Below are positions 10,285 through 18,472 of a DNA stretch of 64,000 nucleotides, in pieces. This DNA comes from Streptomyces sp. JJ36. Lineage in GTDB: Bacteria > Actinomycetota > Actinomycetes > Streptomycetales > Streptomycetaceae. The stretch's first letter is position 1. Each line of letters begins with the position of its first letter. The stretch is from positions 1 to 64,000 of the forward strand of contig NZ_JACYHE010000008.1 of NCBI RefSeq assembly GCF_021696945.1, read 5' to 3'. Under the pieces are notes generated by a model. It was not told the origin of the DNA. It did not search any database and saw only the letters and a list, made by a program, of their open reading frames with translations. The position numbers and the translations under genes were made by a program.

Positions 10285-11400
10285 GTGAAGGTCGGCATTC
10301 CCCGCGAGGTCAAGAACAACGAGTTCCGCGTCGCCATCACCCCGGCCGGCGTGCACGAGCTTGTGCGCAACGGCCACCAGGTCTACGTGGAGCAGGGGGC
10401 CGGGAACGGCTCCGCCATCCCGGACGAGGAGTACACCGGCGCCGGTGCCACCATCCTGGGCACCGCCGACGACGTGTGGGCCACCGCCGACCTGCTGCTG
10501 AAGGTGAAGGAGCCGGTCGCCGAGGAGTACCACCGGCTCCGCAAGGACCAGACCCTCTTCACCTACCTGCACCTGGCCGCGTCCGGTGCCTGCACCGACG
10601 CGCTGCTGCAGTCCGGCACCACCGCCATCGCCTACGAGACGGTGGAGACCGCGAACCGCACCCTGCCGCTGCTCGCGCCCATGTCCGAGGTCGCCGGGCG
10701 CATCGCCCCCCAGGTCGGCGCCTACCACCTGATGCGCTCGGCCGGCGGCCGTGGCGTGCTGCCCGGCGGCGTTCCCGGTACCGGCGCGGGCCGTGCCGTG
10801 ATCATCGGCGGCGGCGTCTCCGGGTGGAACGCCACCCAGATCGCGGTCGGCATGGGTTTCCACGTCACCCTGCTGGACAAGGACGTGAACAAGCTCCGGG
10901 AGGCCGACCGCATCTTCGGCACCCGGGTGCAGACGGTCAGCTCGAACGCGTACGCCCTGGAGCAGGCGGTGCTCGGGGCCGACCTCGTCGTCGGCGCCGT
11001 GCTGATCCCCGGTGCCAAGGCGCCGAAGCTGGTCACCAACGAGCTGGTGTCCCGGATGAAGCCCGGGAGTGTCCTTGTCGACATCGCGATCGACCAGGGT
11101 GGTTGCTTCGAGGACTCCCGGCCCACCACGCACGCGGAGCCGACCTTCCGGGTGCACGACTCGGTCTTCTACTGCGTGGCCAACATGCCCGGAGCGGTGC
11201 CCGCCACCTCCACCTACGCGCTGACCAACGCCACGCTCCCGTACATCGTGGAGCTGGCCAACCGTGGCTGGCGGGAGGCCCTCCGGCGGGACGCCGCACT
11301 GGCCAAGGGCCTCAACACCCATGAGGGAGAGGTCACCTACGGCCCGGTCGCCGAGGCGCACGGCCATCCGGTCGCCGAACTCAGCACCCTGCTGGGCTGA
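10285..11400 (+). CDS. ald: Alanine dehydrogenase
   Basis: Catalyses reversible oxidative deamination of L-alanine to pyruvate with NAD+. The 371-aa product begins VKVGIPREVKNNEFRVAITP, the family N-terminus, has the substrate-binding Lys/His region LLLKVKEPV and TYLHLAAS (His near residue 96), the Rossmann motif VIIGGGVSGWNA near residue 172 and VDIAIDQGGCFEDSRPTTH with the catalytic Asp. GTG 10285 is chosen because it gives the normal 371-residue length; GTG 10276 would add three residues but has GGA almost abutting it. A strong hairpin at 11460-11494 ends the transcript. Monocistronic, with its own promoter candidate at 10146-10173. Confidence 0.96.
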   Translation: MKVGIPREVKNNEFRVAITPAGVHELVRNGHQVYVEQGAGNGSAIPDEEYTGAGATILGTADDVWATADLLLKVKEPVAEEYHRLRKDQTLFTYLHLAASGACTDALLQSGTTAIAYETVETANRTLPLLAPMSEVAGRIAPQVGAYHLMRSAGGRGVLPGGVPGTGAGRAVIIGGGVSGWNATQIAVGMGFHVTLLDKDVNKLREADRIFGTRVQTVSSNAYALEQAVLGADLVVGAVLIPGAKAPKLVTNELVSRMKPGSVLVDIAIDQGGCFEDSRPTTHAEPTFRVHDSVFYCVANMPGAVPATSTYALTNATLPYIVELANRGWREALRRDAALAKGLNTHEGEVTYGPVAEAHGHPVAELSTLLG

Positions 11401-11459
11401 TCCACGCCGGCGAACGCGCGGGCGTCAACCCGCGCCGTCAACGTCGGCCCGCGCCCGTC

Positions 11460-11494
11460 ACCGGCCGGACCTCCGGAGGGGAGGTCCGGCCGGT
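11460..11494 (+). terminator. Terminator after ald
   Basis: Perfect 15-bp inverted repeat (arms 11460-11474 and 11480-11494) with a 5-base loop, 60 bases after the ald stop; no U-tract. Confidence 0.75.
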
Positions 11495-11649
11495 CGCATC
11501 GCCGCATCGGCGGGGGGCCGGGCAACTCGCCGCGAACATCACCGTTCTGCCGATTCGCGCGCCGGTGAAACCTCACATGTGCGCCCCTTACGCCCTTGAC
11601 AGCGGCGCGTTCACTTGCCGACACATCGTGCCGTCTCCGGCGGATTGTG

Positions 11650-11679
11650 TTGCTGCGGACCGCCGACACGCCATAGAGT
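11650..11679 (+). promoter_or_regulatory. Candidate parA promoter
   Basis: TTGCTG (11650-11655), 18 bases, TAGAGT (11674-11679): a good housekeeping-type pair about 70 bases before the parA start. The rest of the ald-parA spacer (11495-11650) shows no gene. Confidence 0.5.
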
Positions 11680-11751
11680 CGCCAACCGTCGGCATGGTGT
11701 CACGCTGACCTGTCTGGATGTTTCCTGGTCGCCAAGGAGGTAGGACGACTT

Positions 11752-12936
11752 GTGAATGAGTCGACATTTTCTCCCGGGGGTGGTCAACCAGGAGCGCCGG
11801 TACAGGGTCACGCGCCCACGGGGCCCGAGGCTGTCGGCTCCATCGCTGTCCGTACCTTCGCGGCCCACCAGGCCAACACCCCGAGCACGACTGCCCACCA
11901 GAGCATGGACGGCCACCACGTGAACGCCATGGCCGGCGACGGCCCGGACGGTCGGTCCGGTGACCGGCTCGCCGACTACGACGCCCAGTACGAAGAGCTT
12001 CCGGAGGGTCACTTCTACGACCCTGACGCCGAGTTCGAGCCCGATCCCGAGTACGCCGCCACCCTCGCCCCGGACGCCGCACGGCAGCGCCGGGAACGCA
12101 TCGGCCCCACCGGGCGCCCCCTGCCGTACTTCCCGATCCCGGGGCCGGTCTCCGAGCACGGGCCGGCGAAGATCATCGCGATGTGCAACCAGAAGGGCGG
12201 GGTCGGCAAGACCACCTCGACCATCAACCTCGGCGCCGCCCTCGCCGAGTACGGACGCCGGGTGCTGCTGGTCGACTTCGACCCGCAGGGAGCCCTCTCC
12301 GTGGGCCTCGGCGTCAACCCCATGGAACTCGACCTGACGGTCTACAACCTGCTCATGGAGCGGGGCATGGCGCCCGACGAGGTGCTGCTGAAGACCGCGG
12401 TCGCGGGCATGGACCTGCTGCCCAGCAACATCGACCTCTCGGCGGCCGAGGTGCAGCTCGTCAGCGAGGTCGCCCGGGAGTCGACGCTCCAGCGCGCCCT
12501 GCAACCGCTGCTGCCCGACTACGACTTCATCGTCATCGACTGCCAGCCCTCGCTGGGCCTGCTGACGGTCAACGCGCTCACCGCCGCGCACAAGGTGATC
12601 GTGCCGCTGGAGTGCGAGTTCTTCGCGCTGCGCGGCGTCGCCCTGCTGACCGAGACCATCGAGAAGGTGCAGGAGCGGCTCAACCCGGAGCTGGAGCTCG
12701 ACGGCATCCTCGCCACCATGTACGACTCCCGCACGGTGCACAGCCGCGAGGTGCTCGCGCGGGTCGTCGAGGCCTTCGACGACAACGTCTACCACACCGT
12801 CATCGGGCGCACCGTCCGCTTCCCCGAGACCACGGTCGCGGGTGAGCCCATCACCACATACGCCTCCAACTCCGTCGGCGCCGCCGCCTACCGTCAGCTT
12901 GCCAGGGAGGTGCTCGCCCGGTGCCACGCCGAGTGA
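11752..12936 (+). CDS. Orphan ParA-family ATPase (PldP/Soj-like) next to scpAB
   Basis: A 394-aa ParA/MinD-type ATPase. The first 140 or so residues are a hydrophilic, acidic extension (DYDAQYEELPEGHFYDPD is typical); the ATPase domain begins near residue 140 with the deviant Walker A KGGVGKTTST (about 148-157), Walker A' LLVDFDPQGALSVGL and Walker B FIVIDCQPSLGLLT. GTG 11752 has a perfect AAGGAGG, though 11 bases away. It is not the parA of the parAB-oriC locus: it lies directly before an RHH-type candidate and scpA/scpB. Actinobacterial relatives in this context include C. glutamicum PldP, which influences septum placement (established elsewhere). A role in chromosome organisation or division-site control is inferred. 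Confidence 0.88.
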   Translation: MNESTFSPGGGQPGAPVQGHAPTGPEAVGSIAVRTFAAHQANTPSTTAHQSMDGHHVNAMAGDGPDGRSGDRLADYDAQYEELPEGHFYDPDAEFEPDPEYAATLAPDAARQRRERIGPTGRPLPYFPIPGPVSEHGPAKIIAMCNQKGGVGKTTSTINLGAALAEYGRRVLLVDFDPQGALSVGLGVNPMELDLTVYNLLMERGMAPDEVLLKTAVAGMDLLPSNIDLSAAEVQLVSEVARESTLQRALQPLLPDYDFIVIDCQPSLGLLTVNALTAAHKVIVPLECEFFALRGVALLTETIEKVQERLNPELELDGILATMYDSRTVHSREVLARVVEAFDDNVYHTVIGRTVRFPETTVAGEPITTYASNSVGAAAYRQLAREVLARCHAE

Positions 12937-13643
12937 GTCTGCCGGCAGCCGACGAACTGTTCCGTACCACAGGAGGATCCGCCGTACAGCCCTCGGCCCC
13001 GCCACAGGCCGACGGCGAGGAACGAGAGGCGCGCGTGCCGGCCCCGGCCGGCGAACCCGCCGAGGAGCGCACCGGGGAGCACGCCGCCGCCCCGGAGGAG
13101 GGCTCGGCGCCCGCCGACCACGAGGTCACCCCGGAACCGGCGGCGGCCACCGCACCCGGCGCCGCGGGGCCCGGCGAGCACAGCGGCCGCGAGACACCGC
13201 CGGAGAGGCGCCCCGGCGGTGGCGCGTCCCGCCGGAGCGCCGCCTCCGCCGCCGCCACCGGCGGCGAACCCGCCGGATCCCGGCCGTCCGACGCCGAGGT
13301 GCCGGAGGCCCGCCGGGCGGCCGGACGCGCCGCCGGTGCGACGGCGTCCCCCGGCACCGGCCGCGCACCCTCGCGCGCCCGCAAGGCCGCCGCGCCCACC
13401 GCCCGGCGCGGGCGTGCCGGACGCCGCCCCAGCGGCCGGGAACGCCACGACGAGAAGATCACGGTGTACGTCTCCGCCGAGGAGCTGATGGATCTGGAGC
13501 ACGCCCGGCTCGTGCTCCGCGGCGAGCACGGGCTCGCCGTCGACCGCGGCCGGATCGTCCGCGAGGCCGTCGCCGTGGTCCTCGCCGACCTCGAGGCGCG
13601 TGGCGACGCGAGCATCCTCGTGCGCCGCCTGCGCGGACGCTGA
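12921..13643 (+). CDS. Low-complexity protein with a C-terminal ribbon-helix-helix-like domain; candidate ParA partner
   Basis: A 240-aa protein overlapping the end of parA by 16 bases. Residues about 15-165 are Ala/Pro/Arg/Glu-rich and probably disordered. The last 60 residues are ordered: DEKITVYVSAEELMDLEHA, then VDRGRIVREAVAVVLADLEA, the strand-helix-helix pattern of RHH proteins (CopG/ParG/Omega type). GTG 12921 is chosen because GGGAGG lies about 10 bases upstream; GTG 12933 would give a classic GTGA overlap but has no ribosome site. Because RHH proteins act as centromere binders for ParA in plasmid type Ib and related systems (established), a chromosomal ParA/RHH pair is plausible. DNA binding here is inferred from pattern only. 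Confidence 0.6.
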   Translation: MPRRVSLPAADELFRTTGGSAVQPSAPPQADGEEREARVPAPAGEPAEERTGEHAAAPEEGSAPADHEVTPEPAAATAPGAAGPGEHSGRETPPERRPGGGASRRSAASAAATGGEPAGSRPSDAEVPEARRAAGRAAGATASPGTGRAPSRARKAAAPTARRGRAGRRPSGRERHDEKITVYVSAEELMDLEHARLVLRGEHGLAVDRGRIVREAVAVVLADLEARGDASILVRRLRGR

Positions 13644-13737
13644 GTCCGCGGCTCCTGCGTCTTCCGCACGGTTCCGCAGGCCCATCGGGGTGAGCCCCGG
13701 CCTCGTCGCCCGGAAAATCCCAGTACGCTGCCCCGCG

Positions 13738-15279
13738 ATGCCGAACCCCGACGACGACGCGCTGCCGCGCCCCCGCCGCCGCGCCCTGGGCCGCGGCCCG
13801 GGCGCCGCGCCTGCCGGGCCGGGGTCCGCGCGCCCGCAGGACCCGGCCGGCCCCGCCCGGCCGCCGCGGACGCAGCCCGGTGCACCGGGTGAGGAGACCG
13901 CCACCCCGGCCGGGCACGAGGCCACGGAGGACCCCGCCAACGGTGAGGAGCGCCCCGGCGCTCCCGCCCTCCCGGACGCGGACGAGCGCCCCGGTCCGGA
14001 GGAGACCGGGGCGGCCGCACCGGACGAGGGCGGGACCCGGACCGCCACGGAGCAGGCCGCGAAGCCGGGCCCCGCCGGCCCCGGCACGGTCACGCCTGAG
14101 GGCGAGCGGTCGCCGGGCTCCACGGCGGAGGCCGGGACCGGAGCCCCGCCCCGCCCGCAGACCCCGGGGCCCGCCCCTCGCGGCCCGGCCCCCGGCCCCG
14201 GTGCGGAGGCGGCCGTCCGGGAGACGGATGCCTCGCCCGCCGGGGACGGTGCCGCCCCGGAGGCGCGGCAGAGCCCGCGGACGGCGCCTGCCGGGGAGGG
14301 CGTGGACGCGGAGGCCCCGGAGGAGGGGCCCCCGCGCCCGCCGGGGGAGGCGCCCGAGGGGCCGGGTGCGCACGCGGAGGCCCCGGAGCCGCGGCCCCCG
14401 CGCCCGCCGGGGGAGGCGCCCGAGGGGGAGGGCGCGGCGGAGGACGACGGGCGCTTCACGGTCGTGCTGGACAACTTCGAGGGCCCCTTCGACCTCCTCC
14501 TCCAACTGATCTCCAAGCACAAGCTCGACGTCACCGAGGTCGCCCTGTCCCGGGTCACCGACGAGTTCATGGCGCACATCCACGCCATGGGCCCGGACTG
14601 GGACCTGGACCAGACCACCGAGTTCCTCGTCGTCGCGGCCACCCTGCTGGACCTGAAGGCCGCACGGTTGCTGCCGGCCGCAGAGGTCGAGGACGAGGCC
14701 GACCTCGCCCTCCTGGAGGCCCGCGACCTGCTCTTCGCCCGGCTGCTCCAGTACCGCGCGTACAAGGAGGTGGCCGGCATCTTCGCCGGCCGGCTGGCGG
14801 AGGAGACCCATCGTCACCCCCGTACGGTCGGCCTGGAGCCGCACCACGCCGAGCTGCTCCCGGAGGTGGTGCTCAGCATCGGGCCGGAGGGGTTCGCGAA
14901 GCTCGCCGTGAAGGCGATGCAGCCCAAGCCGAAGCCGCAGGTGTACGTCGAGCACATCCACGCCCCGCTGGTCAGCGTCCGGGAGCAGGCGGAGGTCCTG
15001 GTGGCGCGGCTCCGGGAGCTGGGCGAGGCGGGCTTCCGTACCCTTGTCGAGGACGCGCCGGACACCCTCACGGTCGTGGCGCGCTTCCTCGCGCTGCTGG
15101 AGCTCTACCGGGAGCGGGCGGTGGCGCTCGACCAGGACGAGCCGCTGGGGTCGCTCACCGTGCGCTGGAGCGGCGGCGAGGGGGCGGAGCCGCTGGTCAC
15201 CGACGAGTTCGACCGGCCCCCGGCCGCCGCGGCCGAGGGGGCCGGGCCGGGCACCGACGAGGAAGAAGCAGAGCCATGA
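13738..15279 (+). CDS. scpA: Segregation and condensation protein A with a long Pro-rich N-terminal extension
   Basis: ScpA is the kleisin that bridges SMC heads in the bacterial condensin complex with ScpB. The kleisin domain starts near residue 238 (FTVVLDNFEGPFDLLLQLI) and continues through KLDVTEVALSRVTDEFM and TTEFLVVAATLLDLKAARLL to the winged-helix C-terminus. The protein is 513 aa because of a Pro/Glu/Gly/Ala-rich, probably disordered N-terminus; most ScpA are 250-280 aa. A 66-bp imperfect tandem repeat lies just before the domain. ATG 13738 has no ribosome site, but TACGCT at 13724-13729 is placed for a leaderless mRNA. scpB overlaps its stop by 4 bases (ATGA), so translation is coupled. 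Confidence 0.93.
   Translation: MPNPDDDALPRPRRRALGRGPGAAPAGPGSARPQDPAGPARPPRTQPGAPGEETATPAGHEATEDPANGEERPGAPALPDADERPGPEETGAAAPDEGGTRTATEQAAKPGPAGPGTVTPEGERSPGSTAEAGTGAPPRPQTPGPAPRGPAPGPGAEAAVRETDASPAGDGAAPEARQSPRTAPAGEGVDAEAPEEGPPRPPGEAPEGPGAHAEAPEPRPPRPPGEAPEGEGAAEDDGRFTVVLDNFEGPFDLLLQLISKHKLDVTEVALSRVTDEFMAHIHAMGPDWDLDQTTEFLVVAATLLDLKAARLLPAAEVEDEADLALLEARDLLFARLLQYRAYKEVAGIFAGRLAEETHRHPRTVGLEPHHAELLPEVVLSIGPEGFAKLAVKAMQPKPKPQVYVEHIHAPLVSVREQAEVLVARLRELGEAGFRTLVEDAPDTLTVVARFLALLELYRERAVALDQDEPLGSLTVRWSGGEGAEPLVTDEFDRPPAAAAEGAGPGTDEEEAEP
14308..14430 (+). repeat. 66-bp tandem repeat inside scpA
   Basis: Two units with a 66-bp (22-residue) period; 35 identical bases at 14327-14361 and 14393-14427. 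Encodes EAPE...PPRPPGEAPEG twice in the disordered N-terminus of ScpA. Confidence 0.85.
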
Positions 15280-16004
15280 GCGAGGACACCCACGACATGC
15301 CCGCGGTCTCCGCGAATGCGGCGCCCCCCGCGCGCCCGGCGGCGGAGGCCGGGGCGCCCGGGGCCGGTGCGTCCGGCGACGTCCCGGCCGGCGCGGACGG
15401 CGTCGCGGAGCTGGAGCTCAAGCCGGCGCTGGAGGCGGTGCTGATGGTCGTCGACGAGCCGGTGACGGAGGAGCATCTGGCCAAGGTGCTGCAACGCCCC
15501 CGGCGGGCGGTCTCCGACGCCCTGCGGGAGCTCACGGACGAGTACGCGCGGCAGCGGCGCGGCTTCGAGCTGCGGTTCGTCGCCGGCGGGTGGCGCTACT
15601 ACACGCGCTCCGAGTACTCCGCCGCAGTGGAGCGCTTCGTGCTCGACGGCCAGCAGGCGCGGCTCACCCAGGCCGCACTGGAGACACTGGCGGTGGTGGC
15701 GTACCGGCAGCCGGTGAGCCGCTCCCGGGTCTCGGCCGTCCGCGGGGTGAACTGCGACGGCGTCATGCGGACCCTGCTCCAGCGCGGACTGCTGGAGGAG
15801 GCGGGCACGGAACCCGAGACAGGTGCGATCCTGTACAGGACGACGCACTACTTCCTGGAGCGGATGGGCCTGCGCGGCCTCGACGAGCTTCCGGAGCTGG
15901 CGCCCTTCCTCCCCGAGGCGGACGCCGTCGAAGGGGACAGCCGGGAGGGCGTGCCGTCGTTCGACCCAGACGACAGCGGCGACACCCAGACGACGGATCA
16001 TTGA
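15276..16004 (+). CDS. scpB: Segregation and condensation protein B
   Basis: 242-aa ScpB, partner of ScpA in the SMC complex. After an Ala/Pro-rich start (residues 1-45) it shows the two winged-helix domains: LKPALEAVLMVVDEPVTEEHLAKVL, then LTQAALETLAVVAYRQPVSRSRV and GVMRTLLQRGLLEEAG, with YRTTHYFLERMGLRGLDELPEL at the end. Length and motifs are normal apart from the short N-terminal tail. ATG 15276 overlaps the scpA stop by four bases; rluB overlaps its own stop by one base, so scpA-scpB-rluB form a coupled operon. Confidence 0.95.
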   Translation: MSEDTHDMPAVSANAAPPARPAAEAGAPGAGASGDVPAGADGVAELELKPALEAVLMVVDEPVTEEHLAKVLQRPRRAVSDALRELTDEYARQRRGFELRFVAGGWRYYTRSEYSAAVERFVLDGQQARLTQAALETLAVVAYRQPVSRSRVSAVRGVNCDGVMRTLLQRGLLEEAGTEPETGAILYRTTHYFLERMGLRGLDELPELAPFLPEADAVEGDSREGVPSFDPDDSGDTQTTDH

Positions 16005-17101
16005 TGCGAAGCAGCGGCAGGAACACCGGCGGTAACCGCGACTACCGGGGTGCGGGCAACAAGCGGGACGAGAAGCAGAAGCGCACCGGCCGCCCGCGCC
16101 CGGAGGAGCGCCGCCACGAGAAGCCGGGCAAGCCCGGCGGTCCGGGCAAGGGCGGCGGCCCCGGCAAGGGCGGCGGCCCCGGCAAGGGCGGCAAGGCCGC
16201 CGGCGCCGCACGCGGCGGCCCGGGAGGCAAGCGGGTCACCGGTAGCGGCGCGCCCAAGACGCGGGCGCGTAACGCGTCGGCCCCGCAGCGCCCCCGGGAG
16301 TACGAGGCGCAGCTCGAGGAGCGCCACCGCGCGCGGCACCGGGCGCCGGCGCCCCGGCTGCCGAAGACCTTCGGCGAGGAGGAGGGCGAGCGCCTGCAGA
16401 AGGTCCTCGCCCGGGCGGGCATGGGCTCCCGCCGCTCCTGCGAGGAGCTGATCGCCCAGGCCCGGGTGGAGGTCAACGGGAAGATCGTCGTCGAGCAGGG
16501 GCTCCGGGTCGACCCGGAGAAGGACGAGATCAAGGTCGACGGGCTGACCATCGCCACCCAGTCGCACGTCTTCTTCGCGCTGAACAAGCCCGCCGGGGTG
16601 GTCTCCGCGATGGAGGACCCCGACGGGCGCCCCTGCCTGGGCGACTACGTGCAGAACCGGGAGACCCGGCTCTTCCACGTCGGCCGCCTGGACACCGAGA
16701 CCGAGGGCCTGATCCTGCTCACCAACCACGGCGAGCTGGCCCACCGGCTCACCCACCCCCGGTACGGCGTGCAGAAGACCTACCTCGCCGCCGTCCAGGG
16801 CCCGCTCCCGCGCGACCTGGGCAAGCGCCTCAAGGAAGGCATCCGGCTGGACGACGGGTACGCCCGCGCCGACCACTTCCGGGTGGTGCAGAACACCGGT
16901 AAGAACTACCTGGTCGAGGTCTCGCTCCACGAGGGCCGCCGGCACATCGTGCGCCGCATGCTCGCCGAGGCCGGGTTCCCGGTGGACAAGCTGGTCCGCA
17001 CCCGCTTCGGGCCGGTCTCGCTCGGGGACCAGAAGTCCGGCTGGCTGCGCCGCATGACCAACACCGAGGTCGGCATGCTGATGGGCGAGGTCGGTCTCTG
17101 A
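16004..17101 (+). CDS. rluB: 23S rRNA pseudouridine synthase, RluB/RsuA family
   Basis: A 365-aa pseudouridine synthase that probably modifies 23S rRNA (RluB-type position, by family). Residues 1-125 are a basic Gly/Lys/Arg-rich tail including three 18-bp repeats (GPGKGG units at 16142-16195). The S4 RNA-binding domain begins at about 128 (ERLQKVLARAGMGSRRSCEE), followed by the synthase domain with the catalytic Asp near 229 in GRLDTETEGLILLTN and the C-terminal EGRRHIVRRMLAEAG. The ATG at 16004 overlaps the scpB stop (TGATG). The basic tail may add RNA or ribosome affinity, an inference from charge alone. Confidence 0.93.
   Translation: MRSSGRNTGGNRDYRGAGNKRDEKQKRTGRPRPEERRHEKPGKPGGPGKGGGPGKGGGPGKGGKAAGAARGGPGGKRVTGSGAPKTRARNASAPQRPREYEAQLEERHRARHRAPAPRLPKTFGEEEGERLQKVLARAGMGSRRSCEELIAQARVEVNGKIVVEQGLRVDPEKDEIKVDGLTIATQSHVFFALNKPAGVVSAMEDPDGRPCLGDYVQNRETRLFHVGRLDTETEGLILLTNHGELAHRLTHPRYGVQKTYLAAVQGPLPRDLGKRLKEGIRLDDGYARADHFRVVQNTGKNYLVEVSLHEGRRHIVRRMLAEAGFPVDKLVRTRFGPVSLGDQKSGWLRRMTNTEVGMLMGEVGL
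16142..16195 (+). repeat. Three 18-bp repeats encoding GPGKGG units in rluB
   Basis: Units at 16142-16159, 16160-16177 and 16178-16195 differ at one to three bases. They lie in the basic N-terminal tail, a site prone to slippage. Confidence 0.8.
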
Positions 17102-17206
17102 GGCCGGAGCCCGTGCGTCCGGGGCGGGGGAGCCCCGTATCCTGACGGGAGCCGAGATCCTCGGCGCCCCGCCCCGGACCGCCCTCCGCAAGGACACCGC
17201 CCCGCC

Positions 17207-18295
17207 ATGCGTACCGCTCTCGTCGTCGGCACCGGCCTCATCGGCACCTCCGCCGCGCTCGCGCTGGCGGGCCGCGGAGTCGCCGTGCACCTGCGTGACC
17301 TGGACCCGGAGCGGGTCCGCACGGCCGTCGCGCTGGGCGCGGGCACCGGGGCGGAACCGGACGGCCCCGTGGACCTGGCGGTGATCGCCGTGCCGCCCGC
17401 CCACATCGCCCCCACGGTCGCCGAGGCGCAGCGCCGCGGCCTCGCCCGCGGCTACCTCGACGTGGGCAGCGTCAAGGGCGGCCCGCGCCGCGAGCTGGCG
17501 GGGCACGGCGGCGACCCCGTGACGTACCTCGGCACCCACCCGATGTCCGGCCGGGAGCAGTCCGGCCCGCTCGCGGCGACCGCCGACCTGTTCGAGGGCC
17601 GGCCGTGGGTGCTCACCCCGACCCGCGAGACCGACACCGAGGTGCTCAACCTCGCCCTGGAGCTCGTCGCGCTCTGCCGGGCCGTGCCGGTGGTGATGGA
17701 CGCCGACGCCCACGACCGCGCCGTCGCGCTGGTCTCGCACACCCCGCAGCTCCTCTCCAGCATGGTCGCCGCCCGGCTGGAGGCGGCCGAGGAGACGGCC
17801 GTGCGCCTCTGCGGCCAGGGCATCCGGGACGTGACGCGGATCGCGGCGAGCGACCCCGCGATGTGGATCGAGATCCTCTCCGCCAACCCGGGGCCGGTCG
17901 CCGACGTGCTCGCGGACGTCGCCGCGGACCTGGACGAGACGGTACGGGCGCTGCGCGCCCTGGAGTCCTCCGACGACGCCAAGCGGGGAGACGGCGTGCA
18001 CGGGGTGGAGGCGCTGCTGCGCCGGGGCAACGCCGGGCGGGCCCGGGTGCCCGGCAAACACGGGCAGGCCCCGGCCGCGTACGCGACCGTGGCGGTGCTG
18101 GTCAGCGACCGTCCGGGCGAGCTGGCCCGGATCTTCGCGGACGCCGGTGCCGCCGGGGTCAACATCGAGGACGTCCGGATCGAGCACGCCACCGGCCAGC
18201 AGGCGGGCCATGTCCAGCTCATGGTCGACCCCGCGGCGGCGCCCGCGCTGGCGGCCGCGCTCCGCGAGCGGGGCTGGGCGCTGCGGCAGCAGTGA
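17207..18295 (+). CDS. tyrA: Prephenate dehydrogenase with C-terminal ACT domain
   Basis: Converts prephenate (or arogenate) to the tyrosine precursor with NAD(P)+. The 362-aa protein starts with a Rossmann motif (VVGTGLIGTSAALAL), has DVGSVKGGPRRELAGH and GTHPMSGREQSGP, the conserved substrate and nicotinamide region, and DAHDRAVALVSHTPQLLS. Residues about 283-355 form an ACT-like domain (VAVLVSDRPGELARIFADAG), the likely tyrosine-feedback site. ATG 17207 is preceded by AAGGA at some distance; a -10-like TATCCT lies near 17137, and a small hairpin GCCGAGATCCTCGGC at 17151-17165 sits in the leader. From memory some streptomycetes carry a chorismate mutase gene just upstream; none is present here. 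Confidence 0.93.
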   Translation: MRTALVVGTGLIGTSAALALAGRGVAVHLRDLDPERVRTAVALGAGTGAEPDGPVDLAVIAVPPAHIAPTVAEAQRRGLARGYLDVGSVKGGPRRELAGHGGDPVTYLGTHPMSGREQSGPLAATADLFEGRPWVLTPTRETDTEVLNLALELVALCRAVPVVMDADAHDRAVALVSHTPQLLSSMVAARLEAAEETAVRLCGQGIRDVTRIAASDPAMWIEILSANPGPVADVLADVAADLDETVRALRALESSDDAKRGDGVHGVEALLRRGNAGRARVPGKHGQAPAAYATVAVLVSDRPGELARIFADAGAAGVNIEDVRIEHATGQQAGHVQLMVDPAAAPALAAALRERGWALRQQ

Positions 18296-18472
18296 CGGCC
18301 CCGCCGGACGGGACCGGACGCCGCACCGTCCCGCCCGGTGCCCCGGCCGGGCATCCGGCGGCGTGGGCGGCGGGGGACAGCCGGTAGCCTGGTGCCGGGC
18401 CGGTCGGCCCCGTGTCCGTGCCGCGTGCTCCGCCGAGAGCTCCGAAGCCCTTCCAGAAAGGTCGCATCCACC

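Noticed and set aside
16142-16195. Short tandem repeats as a possible CRISPR-like or mobile signal
   Set aside because: They are in-frame 18-bp coding repeats in rluB. No spacer-repeat array is present in the window.
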